Shown here piece after piece: positions 1 to 7,935 of a stretch of 64,000 nucleotides of DNA (positions within the stretch are counted from its first letter, which is position 1; every line of letters starts with the position of its first letter). The position numbers and the translations under genes were made by a program. Under the pieces are notes generated by a model. That model was given only the letters and a program-made list of their open reading frames with translations, was not told where the DNA came from and ran no database searches. Source of the stretch: an uncultured Lentisphaeria bacterium (lineage in GTDB: Bacteria; Verrucomicrobiota; Lentisphaeria; Victivallales; UBA1829); the NCBI GenBank assembly GCA_905197955.1, contig CAJKAR010000012.1, forward strand, positions 34,703-98,702. Direction: 5' to 3'.

Positions 1-1218
1 GCTTTGTCCAGCAAGCGGATTCATATCGGGATGGATGAGACGCATGATCTCGGACGCGGACGTTTCATGGATCGCAACGGCTATGAAAACGCCTTTGAAC
101 TTTTCAATCGTCACCTCGGGAAAGTGAACGAGATCTGCAAAAAGAACGGTCTTTCCCCGATCATCTGGTCCGACATGTACTTCCGTCTCGGCAACAAGAA
201 CATGGACTACTATGATCTGAAAACGAAAATCCCCGCCAAGGTCAAGGCTAAGATCCCGAAAAACGTCCAGCTCTGCTACTGGGACTACTATCATACCGAT
301 GCCGATTTCTATGAGGATTTCATCCAGCTGCACCGCTCGCTCGGCTTTGAGCCGATTCTCGGTTCCGGCGTCTGGACCTGGTCCCGCTGCTGGTACGATC
401 ATGCGCAGACCGTCTCCACGGTTGTTCCCTGCATCGAGGCCTGCCGGAAGACCGGACTGAGGGAGATCTTTTTCACAATGTGGGGCGACAACGGCGGTTA
501 CTGCGCGTACCGTTCCACTTACGCCGGACTCGAATTTGCCGCCGGTCTCGCCTACGGTCTCCTGCCGAATGACAACCGGATCTTCTCCGCCCGTCTGAAG
601 GCCGTCTGCGGAGCGGATTACGATCTTTATCTGGCCGTTTCCGACTTCAGCCGCCATCTCCGGACCAGTGGAGAGCGCGCAATTCATCCGGAACAGCTTC
701 TCTGGGACGATCCCCTGCTGGGGATGTGCTTTACTGCGCTGATGAACGAGGATTCCAAACTTCTGCCAGCATATGAAAAAATGATGAAGGAAATCTCTGC
801 AAAAGTCGCTGATTCCGATCCGGATGCTTCCCCGGAACTCCAGCTTGCCGGAGCGCTTGCGGATGCCGTTGCGGCAAAGATCCTTCTCCGCAGAGAGCTC
901 CTCAAGGCGTATGAGAAGAAAAACCGTACCGCTTTGAAGAAAGTCGCCAATGAACTCATTCCCGCCGCAATTACCATGCTCGATGAATTCGACGTTCAGT
1001 TCCGGGCCGACTGGCTGGCAACAGCAAAACCCTTCGGACTTGAGGTGATTCAGCGCCGGAATGCCGGTGTGAGGGCGCGTCTGGAGGAGACTCGTCTCCG
1101 GATCTTCGAACTCCTCGACGGTTCCATCGACCGGATCGAGGAAATCGATGCCGCGATTGCTGTTCGGGGCATTCCGAATGCTCCTGCAAATCCGTACAGC
1201 GGCTGCGCCTATCTCTGA
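1..1218 (+). CDS. GH20-type beta-N-acetylhexosaminidase, 5'-truncated by window edge
   Basis: The reading frame is open from the first base, so the N-terminus lies outside the window. The visible ~405 residues begin in the catalytic barrel: the HIGMDETHDLG segment holds the Asp-Glu pair that family GH20 uses for substrate-assisted hydrolysis of terminal N-acetylhexosamine. Later aromatic segments (WTWSRCW, MWGDNGG) look like the sugar-binding wall of the same barrel. The last ~200 residues are helical and probably form a C-terminal accessory region. Family assignment is good; the exact substrate cannot be read, and a GH20-like enzyme with another amino-sugar specificity is possible. A hairpin terminator follows directly, so this is the last gene of its transcript. 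Confidence 0.8.
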   Translation, partial: ALSSKRIHIGMDETHDLGRGRFMDRNGYENAFELFNRHLGKVNEICKKNGLSPIIWSDMYFRLGNKNMDYYDLKTKIPAKVKAKIPKNVQLCYWDYYHTDADFYEDFIQLHRSLGFEPILGSGVWTWSRCWYDHAQTVSTVVPCIEACRKTGLREIFFTMWGDNGGYCAYRSTYAGLEFAAGLAYGLLPNDNRIFSARLKAVCGADYDLYLAVSDFSRHLRTSGERAIHPEQLLWDDPLLGMCFTALMNEDSKLLPAYEKMMKEISAKVADSDPDASPELQLAGALADAVAAKILLRRELLKAYEKKNRTALKKVANELIPAAITMLDEFDVQFRADWLATAKPFGLEVIQRRNAGVRARLEETRLRIFELLDGSIDRIEEIDAAIAVRGIPNAPANPYSGCAYL

Positions 1219-1239
1219 TTGCGGAGCGATTGGAACAGA

Positions 1240-1281
1240 AGCTCTTTCCGGATCGGTGTCTTTCCGGAAGAGCTTTTTTTT
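1240..1281 (+). terminator. Rho-independent terminator of the GH20 gene
   Basis: The arms AGCTCTTTCCGGA and TCCGGAAGAGCT pair with one bulged base and are followed by a run of eight T. It lies 21 nt after the stop codon. Confidence 0.8.
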
Positions 1282-1287
1282 GGGAAT

Positions 1288-1331
1288 AAAAAAAAAAAAT
1301 CCCGCGGAAGTGAAGTTCCGCGGGATTTTTG
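1288..1331 (-). terminator. Rho-independent terminator of gdhA
   Basis: A perfect stem (ATCCCGCGGAA / TTCCGCGGGAT, 6-nt loop) is followed on the minus strand by a long T run (a 12-base A run on the plus strand). It lies 27 nt past the gdhA stop and convergently to the GH20 terminator. Confidence 0.85.
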
Positions 1332-1357
1332 TTTTCAGATCTGAATGGATGATCCGA

Positions 1358-2701
1358 TCAGATTCCCTGATCGATCATCGCATTTGCGACCTTGCGGAAG
1401 CCGGCGATGTTGGCACCGAGGACATAGTTGTCGGGCTCGCCGAATTCCGTAGCGGCTTCTCTTGCCGCATTGTGGATGCTGACCATGATGCCGTGGAGTT
1501 TTGCATCGACCTCTTCGCGGGTCCAGCTGAGACGCATTGCGTTCTGGCTCATTTCGAGTCCGCTGGTTGCGACACCGCCGGCGTTGGATGCCTTGCCGGG
1601 CGAGAAGAGGAGTCCGGCGGCCTGGATTGCCTGAGTGGCTTCGAGGGTCGTCGGCATATTGGCGCCTTCCGCCACGCAGATGCAGCCGTTGGCGATCAGG
1701 GCTTTGGCGTCTTCAAGATCGAGCTCGTTCTGGGTGGCGCAGGGCATGGCGATGTCGGCTTTGACGAGCTGCCACGGTCTCTTGCCTTCCGCGAACTTGG
1801 CGGTCTTGTACTGTTCGGCGTATTCGCGGATGCGTCCGCGGCGGACGTTCTTGAGTTCTTTGACATACGCGAGTTTCTCAGCGTCGATTCCGTCTTCGTC
1901 AATGATTGTTCCGTTGGAGTCGGAGAGGGAGATGACTTTTCCGCCGAGCTGCGTGACCTTTTCCGCGCAGAATTGAGCAACATTTCCGGATCCGGAGATC
2001 AGAACCTTCTTGCCTTCGAAGGAGGTGCCGCGGGTCTTGAGCATTTCCGTTGCGAAGTAGGCATTGCCGTATCCGGTTGCTTCCGGACGAACCAGGCTGC
2101 CGCCCCAGTTCAGGCCTTTGCCGGTGAGAACGCTGTCGTAGCTGTTGACAATGCGTTTGTACTGGCCGAAGAGATAGCCGATTTCGCGTCCGCCGACTCC
2201 GATGTCGCCGGCAGGAACGTCGGTGCTGGGGCCGATGTGGCGATAGAGTTCGCGCATGAAGGACTGGCAGAACGCCATGACTTCACGATCGGATTTGCCT
2301 TTGGGATCGAAATTGCTTCCGCCTTTGCCGCCGCCCATCGGGAGGGTTGTCAGGCTGTTCTTGAAGATCTGCTCGAATCCGAGGAACTTCAGGATGCTCA
2401 GGTTCACGGAAGGATGGAAGCGGAGACCGCCTTTGTAAGGCCCGATCGCGCTGTTGAACTGAACGCGATAGCCCTGATTGACCTGGATTTCGCCTTTGTC
2501 ATCCACCCAGGGAACCTGGAACATGATGATGCGTTCCGGAACGACGATGCGTTCGAGAATTTTGTTCTTTTCATACTTGCTGTCGCGATCCAGAAGTTTT
2601 CCGAGGGATTCGAAGACTTCCGTTACGCTCTGGATGAATTCCTTTTCCCATCCTGCGGACTGCTTGATGCTCTCAAGCACTCTCTGTGCATAGCTGTTCA
2701 T
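1358..2701 (-). CDS. gdhA: NADP-type glutamate dehydrogenase
   Basis: Cytoplasmic enzyme joining 2-oxoglutarate and ammonia to glutamate. The 447 residues match the ~450-residue hexameric bacterial class. Visible hallmarks are the substrate-binding stretch GPYKGGLRFHPSVN, the glycine-rich PMGGGKGGSNFDPKGKSD segment with the catalytic lysine, PAGDIGVGGREIG, and a C-terminal Rossmann domain beginning GKKVLISGSGNVA. The chosen ATG has AAAGG 8 nt upstream; a GTG nine bases earlier would sit on that ribosome site and is rejected. It is monocistronic, between its own promoter and terminator. NADP preference is inferred from class, not tested here. Confidence 0.95.
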   Translation of the reverse strand: MNSYAQRVLESIKQSAGWEKEFIQSVTEVFESLGKLLDRDSKYEKNKILERIVVPERIIMFQVPWVDDKGEIQVNQGYRVQFNSAIGPYKGGLRFHPSVNLSILKFLGFEQIFKNSLTTLPMGGGKGGSNFDPKGKSDREVMAFCQSFMRELYRHIGPSTDVPAGDIGVGGREIGYLFGQYKRIVNSYDSVLTGKGLNWGGSLVRPEATGYGNAYFATEMLKTRGTSFEGKKVLISGSGNVAQFCAEKVTQLGGKVISLSDSNGTIIDEDGIDAEKLAYVKELKNVRRGRIREYAEQYKTAKFAEGKRPWQLVKADIAMPCATQNELDLEDAKALIANGCICVAEGANMPTTLEATQAIQAAGLLFSPGKASNAGGVATSGLEMSQNAMRLSWTREEVDAKLHGIMVSIHNAAREAATEFGEPDNYVLGANIAGFRKVANAMIDQGI

Positions 2702-2745
2702 GTGTCTCACCTTTCTGTTTGGTTGATTGAATCGATCTGGTATTT

Positions 2746-2774
2746 AATGTACTTTTTTTTTGAGGAAAAATCAA
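2746..2774 (-). promoter_or_regulatory. Probable sigma-70 promoter of gdhA
   Basis: Read on the minus strand: TTGATT, 17 nt, TACATT. The predicted transcript start would be about 40 nt before the gdhA ATG. The rest of the ~270 nt between gdhA and the GntR promoter is A/T-rich with no gene seen. Confidence 0.5.
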
Positions 2775-2976
2775 TTTTCATCCCGAAAAAAATGCTATTT
2801 TTGAAAGATTGCTTTTTTCGATGTTACAAAAATGTAAAAAGCGGGAAATCCGGATGCGGAAGGTTTTTATTTTCTCTTTCCGCTTCCCTGTTTTTCCTTG
2901 TTTTCCCTTTTGCTTTTCTGAGTGCAGGGAGCATGGAGAGAAAGGGTTTTTTTGGTAAAAAACGGAGAGGGTTTTC

Positions 2977-3005
2977 TTGACAACTGTTTCTTACTGTTGT
3001 ATTAT
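2977..3005 (+). promoter_or_regulatory. Strong promoter of the GntR-type regulator
   Basis: TTGACA (2977-2982), 17 nt, TATTAT (3000-3005). The -35 box covers the upstream in-frame start at 2977, which supports the start at 3043. Confidence 0.8.
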
Positions 3006-3022
3006 AAAAACAGTAGAAAACA
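2985..3022 (+). promoter_or_regulatory. Inverted-repeat operator over the -10 box
   Basis: TGTTTCTTACTGT (2985-2997) and ACAGTAGAAAACA (3010-3022) are inverted copies matching at 11 of 13 positions, separated by 12 nt that include most of the -10 region. A dimeric repressor bound here would block RNA polymerase. Autorepression by the downstream GntR protein is the simplest reading, by inference. Confidence 0.65.
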
Positions 3023-3042
3023 ATCAGAGGATTCCGGGGAAA

Positions 3043-4101
3043 ATGGGACTTTTTACGGCTCTCTCCAAAAATGAGCAGGTGCTTGATGCACTGAGACAGG
3101 CGATCAAGGAAGGAAATCTTCCGGCGGGGACACGATTAAGCAGCGTTCGGCAGCTGGCGGAGGAGTTTTCCGTCAGCACGAAGACCGTGGTGCGGGCTTT
3201 GGAGGTGCTGGCGGCGGAGAACCTGATTCGACGGGAACAGGGGCGCGGTGTTTTTGTCTCGGGCAGGAACAGAAAAGAGAGATTCGAGATTGCGCTTGCC
3301 GGATTCTATTCGAATCAGATCCGCGGACGCTATTTCGATTTTCTCTGCCGGATTGCACAGCCGCCGAACCGCCGTCCGGATTTCAATTTCACGATCCGCA
3401 GTCTGGGGACGGCTCCGGAGAATCGCGTCCATTTTGAAATCGAGCTTCGGCGTCTGGTGGAACAGTGGAATGTGGATTGTCTTCTGTTTCATGCGCCGTC
3501 GCTGGGGAAGGAGGAATTGAGAGTCTGCATGAAGCTCTCGGTTCCGGTCATCTTCCTCGGAGACTTCCGCGGTGGACTCTATCCCGGGATGGATTTCAGT
3601 CAGGTGACCGGCGACAATGTGCGCTTCGGGATGGCCGCTGTCCGGAAAATGTACTCGCTGACCGGACAGCATGAACTGGTCGTGTTTTCCGGCAGTCAGG
3701 AGCATTATTTCAACCGTTATGCCTGCGATGGCGTATTCGCCGCGGCGGAGCGTCTGGGAATCCGCATTCATCTGCTGGAGTTCCCGCGCGGTTTCACTTC
3801 CCGCTATTCTCTGGAAGAGCAGAATGATTTCCTGAGAAGAGAACTGGAAAAACGGAAGAGTGAAGGGATTCTGGAGAATCCGCTTCTGGATCTTGGAGTG
3901 GGCGAGCCACTGGATCGCGGTTTTTCCATGCTGGGACACCCCTGCGTGATCCATTCCGCGGAGCCGGCGGAGAACGGGTGCTTCAATTTCTTTCAGACCA
4001 TCAACCGTCAGATCGAACGTCTGCTGAAAAATTCCACGGCGCACAAGAAATTCTGCATTGAAATGGATACGGTGCTTAAAAAACGCAGAAGCGGATTTTG
4101 A
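3043..4101 (+). CDS. GntR-family transcriptional regulator with sugar-binding-like C-terminal domain
   Basis: The first ~70 residues are a GntR winged helix: AGTRLSSVRQLAEEF, STKTVVRALEVLAAENLI and the wing RREQGRGVFVSG. The remaining ~280 residues resemble the periplasmic-binding-protein fold of LacI/AraR-like regulators, including a DNVRFGMAAVRKM segment like the domain joint of that fold. This pairing usually senses a sugar or its derivative; the ligand is unknown. The ATG at 3043 is chosen because an upstream frame start overlaps the promoter. An inverted-repeat operator over the promoter suggests autorepression. It stands alone, so its other targets are not visible. Confidence 0.85.
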   Translation: MGLFTALSKNEQVLDALRQAIKEGNLPAGTRLSSVRQLAEEFSVSTKTVVRALEVLAAENLIRREQGRGVFVSGRNRKERFEIALAGFYSNQIRGRYFDFLCRIAQPPNRRPDFNFTIRSLGTAPENRVHFEIELRRLVEQWNVDCLLFHAPSLGKEELRVCMKLSVPVIFLGDFRGGLYPGMDFSQVTGDNVRFGMAAVRKMYSLTGQHELVVFSGSQEHYFNRYACDGVFAAAERLGIRIHLLEFPRGFTSRYSLEEQNDFLRRELEKRKSEGILENPLLDLGVGEPLDRGFSMLGHPCVIHSAEPAENGCFNFFQTINRQIERLLKNSTAHKKFCIEMDTVLKKRRSGF

Positions 4102-4143
4102 AAAAAGAGAAAGCCGGAACGGAGATTTGTTTTCCGTTCCGGC
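4101..4143 (-). terminator. Terminator of the SIMPL gene
   Basis: GCCGGAACGGA pairs with TCCGTTCCGGC around an ~8-nt loop. On the minus strand the stem runs into TTTCTCTTTTTT. It lies 26 nt beyond the SIMPL gene stop. Confidence 0.75.
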
Positions 4144-4168
4144 GCCGATGCGGTAAATGGATTGAGGA

Positions 4169-4897
4169 TTACTCTACGCGGAATTCCAGAGTGACAACGG
4201 CTTTGAGCTCTTTCTGGATGGTGGTTTTATCGTAGGTGCCCATATCGGAGATGTCGCTGGAACCGGGGGCGATCACCTGAAAAATTCCCTGCGAGGCGGA
4301 GAGGAGGCGTCCGACCGTTCCCCCGCAGTTGCGAGCGAGGATCTCTGCCCGCTCCCTGCCGTTCCGGGTGGCTTCGGCGAGAAGTTCCATTTTGTACTCA
4401 TCGAGTTTCTGCACGAGGAAGACCGGGGAGTAGGCACGGACCACGACTCCTTCCTTTACCAGTTCAGTGAAGGCGCGCGAGAGTTTTTCGATCTCATAAA
4501 CGCGGGGACTGGATACTTCGACATTCTGAAAGAGCTGATAATCGAGCAGTTCATTTGTCCGGCGTCCTTTTTCATCCAGTTTGTAATTTTCCTGAATGGA
4601 GATGCTGTCGAAACGGATTTCCTGGGGTTTGAATCCCGCTTTCTGGATGAATGTTTCCGCTTTTTTCCGGTGAGCGGCGAGCTGGAGATAGGCTGCATCG
4701 AGGGTTTTCGCCTTGACGATGACCTGTCCGCTCCAGATGGCGAAGTCGGATGTCAGCGCCCGTGATGCCGATCCCTTGACCCGGATCGTGTCCTTCTGCG
4801 TGACCTTCACCGCTGCGTTGGAAATGATGTACGCCGACCAGGCAAATCCGAGTGCCAGAGTTGCCCCCAGTAAAAACATTGCGATCCTGTTTCCCAT
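4169..4897 (-). CDS. SIMPL (DUF541) domain protein, membrane-anchored
   Basis: The 242 residues begin with a signal-anchor helix (about residues 5-30), so the body should face the periplasm. The rest matches the SIMPL/DUF541 family: an opening IRVKGSASRALTSDFAIWSG strand-rich segment, a middle 'KPQEIRFDSISIQENY' region and a C-terminal KAVVTLEFRVE strand. Family members form oligomers and their general biochemical role is unsettled. It is monocistronic, with a good promoter 30 nt upstream and a terminator downstream. The assignment is firm at family level, with no specific function claimed. Confidence 0.85.
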   Translation of the reverse strand: MGNRIAMFLLGATLALGFAWSAYIISNAAVKVTQKDTIRVKGSASRALTSDFAIWSGQVIVKAKTLDAAYLQLAAHRKKAETFIQKAGFKPQEIRFDSISIQENYKLDEKGRRTNELLDYQLFQNVEVSSPRVYEIEKLSRAFTELVKEGVVVRAYSPVFLVQKLDEYKMELLAEATRNGRERAEILARNCGGTVGRLLSASQGIFQVIAPGSSDISDMGTYDKTTIQKELKAVVTLEFRVE

Positions 4898-4927
4898 TTC
4901 TTCTCCTCCTGTTTCTGACGGGGCGAC

Positions 4928-4956
4928 AATATAGGATTCCGGAAGTGGAAATGCAA
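4928..4956 (-). promoter_or_regulatory. Promoter of the SIMPL gene
   Basis: Minus strand: TTGCAT, 17 nt, TATATT; predicted start of transcription ~24 nt before the ATG. Confidence 0.65.
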
Positions 4957-5001
4957 CTCTGTTTCAGGAGAAAAATCACACTTTCTTTTCCTCTTCCGGC
5001 G

Positions 5002-5030
5002 TTGACTTTCCCCCGGTTCCATGATATATT
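5002..5030 (+). promoter_or_regulatory. Promoter of the hom-lysC operon
   Basis: TTGACT, 17 nt, TATATT; predicted transcript start near 5037, leaving a ~40-nt leader before the GTG start at 5076. Confidence 0.7.
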
Positions 5031-5075
5031 AGAAAGTTATCTTGAAAAATGAAACCAGCAACAAGGAGTTCCCCT

Positions 5076-6365
5076 GTGAAGGAGCTTGGAATTGGCATTA
5101 TCGGGTTCGGAACCGTTGGGGCGGGCGTCGCGGACTGCCTGCTGAAAAACGGTGATGTGATTGCGAAACGCACCGGCGTAAAACCGGTTATCAGAAAGAT
5201 CGCCGATCTGGACATTGTCCGTGACCGCGGCGTGAAAGTCCCTGCCGGAGTCCTTACAACGGATGCGATGGAAGCCATCGAGCAGTGCGATGTGATCGTG
5301 GAGCTTGTCGGCGGGACAACATTTGCGAAAACGATCATTCTGGAGGCTCTGAAACGCGGAAAACCCGTTGTGACGGCGAACAAGGCGCTCCTTGCCAAAT
5401 TCGGGGAAGAACTTTTTGAGGCAGCGGAAAAATCCGGAACGGATATCTTTTACGAGGCGAGCGTCGGCGGAGGCATTCCGATTATCAAGAGTCTGCGCGA
5501 AGGACTGGTCGGAAACCGCATCAACCGGATCTACGGCATTCTGAACGGGACCTGCAACTACATCCTGACCCGGATGGAACGCGATCAGGCGGATTTCAAG
5601 GAAGTGCTTGCGGATGCGCAGAAGCTCGGCTACGCGGAAGCGAATCCCTCGCTGGATGTCGATGGGTTCGATACCGCTCACAAGGCAACGATCATGGCGT
5701 CGCTCGCTTATGGAGAGTGGTTCGGCATGGAGCCTGTTTATGTGGAAGGCATCACGGATATCACGCTTGATGAGATCAAGCTGACCGACGAGCTCGGATA
5801 TAAAATCAAACTGCTGGCGATCATCAAGCAGAACGATGGCAACGTGGAGGTCCGCGTTCATCCGACGCTGATTCCGAAGCAGTCCATGCTTGCGAAAGTT
5901 GGAGATGTCTTCAATGCCGTGATGGTCAACGGAGATTTCATCGGAGACACGATGTTCTACGGTCGCGGAGCGGGACGCAATGCCACCGCCAGCGCCGTGG
6001 TTGCGGATATTACGGATGTCTGCCTGAATCTTAAATTTGAATCCAACCGGCGGATCCCCGGATTTACCGCGGGCAATCTCTATGAGAATGTGCTTTCGAT
6101 TGACAAGGTGAAATCGCGTTACTACCTGAGTCTTCAGGTGGTGGATCTGCCCGGAGTGCTTGCGAAGATCACGAACATTCTAGCGGCGCATTCGATCAGT
6201 ATTTCCAGCGTGGTTCAGAAGGAGCGCAAGGATGCGGAACATGTTTCTCTGGTGATTCTGACCCATCTTTGCGAGGAGAGCAATATGAAGGCGGCGATTG
6301 CCGAAATCAGTCGGCTGTCGGACGTTTTGAATAAAGTCAAATTCATCAGAATTGAGGATCTCTGA
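5076..6365 (+). CDS. hom: Homoserine dehydrogenase
   Basis: Reduces aspartate semialdehyde to homoserine with NAD(P)H, the branch to threonine and methionine. The 429 residues carry the nucleotide fold GIIGFGTVGAGV, the GKPVVTANKALLA segment, EASVGGGIPIIKSLREGL and the GILNGTCNYILT active-site region. The C-terminal ~80 residues form an ACT domain (YLSLQVVDLPGVLAKITNIL), normally the threonine-feedback site. GTG at 5076 is taken as the start because AAGGAG lies 7 nt upstream; an ATG 27 nt earlier has no such site. lysC follows after 2 nt, so both first steps are co-expressed. Confidence 0.93.
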   Translation: MKELGIGIIGFGTVGAGVADCLLKNGDVIAKRTGVKPVIRKIADLDIVRDRGVKVPAGVLTTDAMEAIEQCDVIVELVGGTTFAKTIILEALKRGKPVVTANKALLAKFGEELFEAAEKSGTDIFYEASVGGGIPIIKSLREGLVGNRINRIYGILNGTCNYILTRMERDQADFKEVLADAQKLGYAEANPSLDVDGFDTAHKATIMASLAYGEWFGMEPVYVEGITDITLDEIKLTDELGYKIKLLAIIKQNDGNVEVRVHPTLIPKQSMLAKVGDVFNAVMVNGDFIGDTMFYGRGAGRNATASAVVADITDVCLNLKFESNRRIPGFTAGNLYENVLSIDKVKSRYYLSLQVVDLPGVLAKITNILAAHSISISSVVQKERKDAEHVSLVILTHLCEESNMKAAIAEISRLSDVLNKVKFIRIEDL

Positions 6366-6367
6366 GC

Positions 6368-7774
6368 ATGAGCGGTTTTCATACTGTGGAAAAAATCGGC
6401 GGGACTTCCATGACCCGTTTCGGCGATGTCATGAAAAATGTGATCATCGGGAAACGCAGCGGAGACGAGTTCTACAACAGAATCTTTGTGGTTTCCGCAT
6501 ACGGCGGAATCACGAATCTGCTGCTGGAGAATAAAAAAACGGGAGCTCCCGGTATCTACGGTTTCTTTGCCATGGATTCCGAAGAGTGGCGGCCGGCGCT
6601 GGAAAAGACTCGCGAGGAGATGAAACGCCTCAACCGGACCTTTGCCGAAATCGGACTCGATGTTGAGAAGGCAGATGAATTCGTCGATCAGCGTCTTGAC
6701 GGCTTGATTGTTTCTCTGGAAGATATCATGACTCTGCGCACCTTCGGTCATTTCAAGCCGAAGGAATACCTTCCTGCCGCACGGGAGTTTCTGGCTGCGG
6801 TTGGCGAAGCGCACAGTGCCTACAACTCCTCGCTGATTCTTCAGGCAAACGGAATCAATGCCCGTTTTGTGGATCTTTCCGGCTGGAAGTCGATGGAGTC
6901 CCTGGATCTGGATTCCGCGATTCTGAAGGCGTTCAACGGAATCGACTTTGCTCATGAGATGCCGATCGTGACCGGATATGTGAAATGTGATCAGGGGATT
7001 ATGAAGACCTTTGATCGCGGATACAGCGAGATTACCTTCAGCAAGATCGCTGTGCTGACGGATGCGCGGGAAGGCATCATCCACAAGGAATATCACCTTT
7101 CCACTGGCGATCCGAAGCTGATCGGAGAAGACAAGGTGCAGGTGATCGGCAATACGAATTTCGACATTGCCGACCAGCTTTCCGATATGGATATGGAAGC
7201 CATTCACTCCAAGGCTGCGAAGGAGATGGAGGGACGGAACATTCCGATTCGTATCAAAAACGCATTTGATCCGGAGCATCCGGGGACACTGATCAGCCGG
7301 GATTACATTTCTCCGGTTCCCCGCGTCGAGATGATCTGCGGACGGAACGACCTGATTGCGATTGAAGTTCATGATCCGAAAATGGTCGGAGAAAGCGGTT
7401 ACGATTATCGTCTTTGCGCATGCCTCAAGAACCACAAAATCAACTACATTGCCAAGACGACAAATGCCAATACGATTACGCATTTTATTTCTGAACGCGA
7501 TAAAAATCTCAATTCCTGCCTGAATGACATTCGGGAGACGTTCCCTGATTCGAAGGTGGAGACGACAAAAGTCGGAGTAATCTCCGTTATCGGCACCAAT
7601 ATGCGTGTGCCCGGATTCCTTGCCCGTGCTTCGAAACGTCTTTTTGATGCCGGGATCAATATCCTCGCGATTGATCAGACTCTTCGTCAGGTGAACATTC
7701 AGTTCATGGTCAACCGCAATGATTTCAAGCAGGCGCAGATCGTTCTGCACGAGGAGTTCGTGGAGAAGAAATGA
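6368..7774 (+). CDS. lysC: Aspartate kinase with C-terminal ACT domains
   Basis: Phosphorylates aspartate, the first step to lysine, threonine and methionine. The N-terminus EKIGGTSMTRFGDV corresponds to the KFGGTS nucleotide/phosphate motif, with the usual Phe replaced by Ile. The kinase domain covers roughly residues 1-300; two ACT modules follow (VGVISVIGTNMRVPGFLARA and the final ~60 residues), normally the allosteric lysine or threonine site. The 468-residue length fits single-function aspartokinases of the LysC/YclM type. It is separated from hom by 2 nt and ends at a strong terminator. Which amino acid inhibits it cannot be read. Confidence 0.9.
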   Translation: MSGFHTVEKIGGTSMTRFGDVMKNVIIGKRSGDEFYNRIFVVSAYGGITNLLLENKKTGAPGIYGFFAMDSEEWRPALEKTREEMKRLNRTFAEIGLDVEKADEFVDQRLDGLIVSLEDIMTLRTFGHFKPKEYLPAAREFLAAVGEAHSAYNSSLILQANGINARFVDLSGWKSMESLDLDSAILKAFNGIDFAHEMPIVTGYVKCDQGIMKTFDRGYSEITFSKIAVLTDAREGIIHKEYHLSTGDPKLIGEDKVQVIGNTNFDIADQLSDMDMEAIHSKAAKEMEGRNIPIRIKNAFDPEHPGTLISRDYISPVPRVEMICGRNDLIAIEVHDPKMVGESGYDYRLCACLKNHKINYIAKTTNANTITHFISERDKNLNSCLNDIRETFPDSKVETTKVGVISVIGTNMRVPGFLARASKRLFDAGINILAIDQTLRQVNIQFMVNRNDFKQAQIVLHEEFVEKK

Positions 7775-7780
7775 AAAGAT

Positions 7781-7816
7781 GCGGCACGGTGCAATGCTGT
7801 GCCGCTGTTTTTTTTT
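7781..7816 (+). terminator. Terminator of the hom-lysC operon
   Basis: GCGGCAC pairs with GTGCCGC across a partly paired loop and is followed by a run of nine T. Confidence 0.85.
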
Positions 7817-7822
7817 GAGACC

Positions 7823-7911
7823 TCCGGCGATTCCGGATGGTGGGGCCATCGCACCCCGGTCGGTGCTGATGCAAGCAGGATATACAATTTTCCGGGAGAG
7901 GATTCCCGGAA
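7823..7911 (+). promoter_or_regulatory. Structured 5' leader before the methionine fusion gene
   Basis: Three hairpins lie in series between the lysC terminator and the next gene: TCCGG/CCGGA (7823-7837), CATCGCACC with GGTGC(T)GATG (7847-7871, one bulged T) and TTCCGGG/CCCGGAA (7890-7911). The last stem lies ~13 nt before the ribosome site. It may be a regulatory leader; no known SAM or SAH riboswitch consensus was recognised by eye. No clear promoter is visible in this gap. Confidence 0.35.
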
Positions 7912-7935
7912 CAATCTTTTCATCAGGAGAAGGTT

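Noticed and set aside
1148..2980. 610-codon open frame on the plus strand opposite gdhA
   Set aside because: It lies antisense to a clearly conserved enzyme, with a composition expected from codon bias of the other strand.
6215..7849. 544-codon open frame opposite lysC
   Set aside because: Antisense shadow; lysC is supported by motifs, ribosome site and operon spacing.
7823..7911. Known SAM or SAH riboswitch
   Set aside because: Conserved core bases of those classes were not found, so only a generic structured leader is reported.
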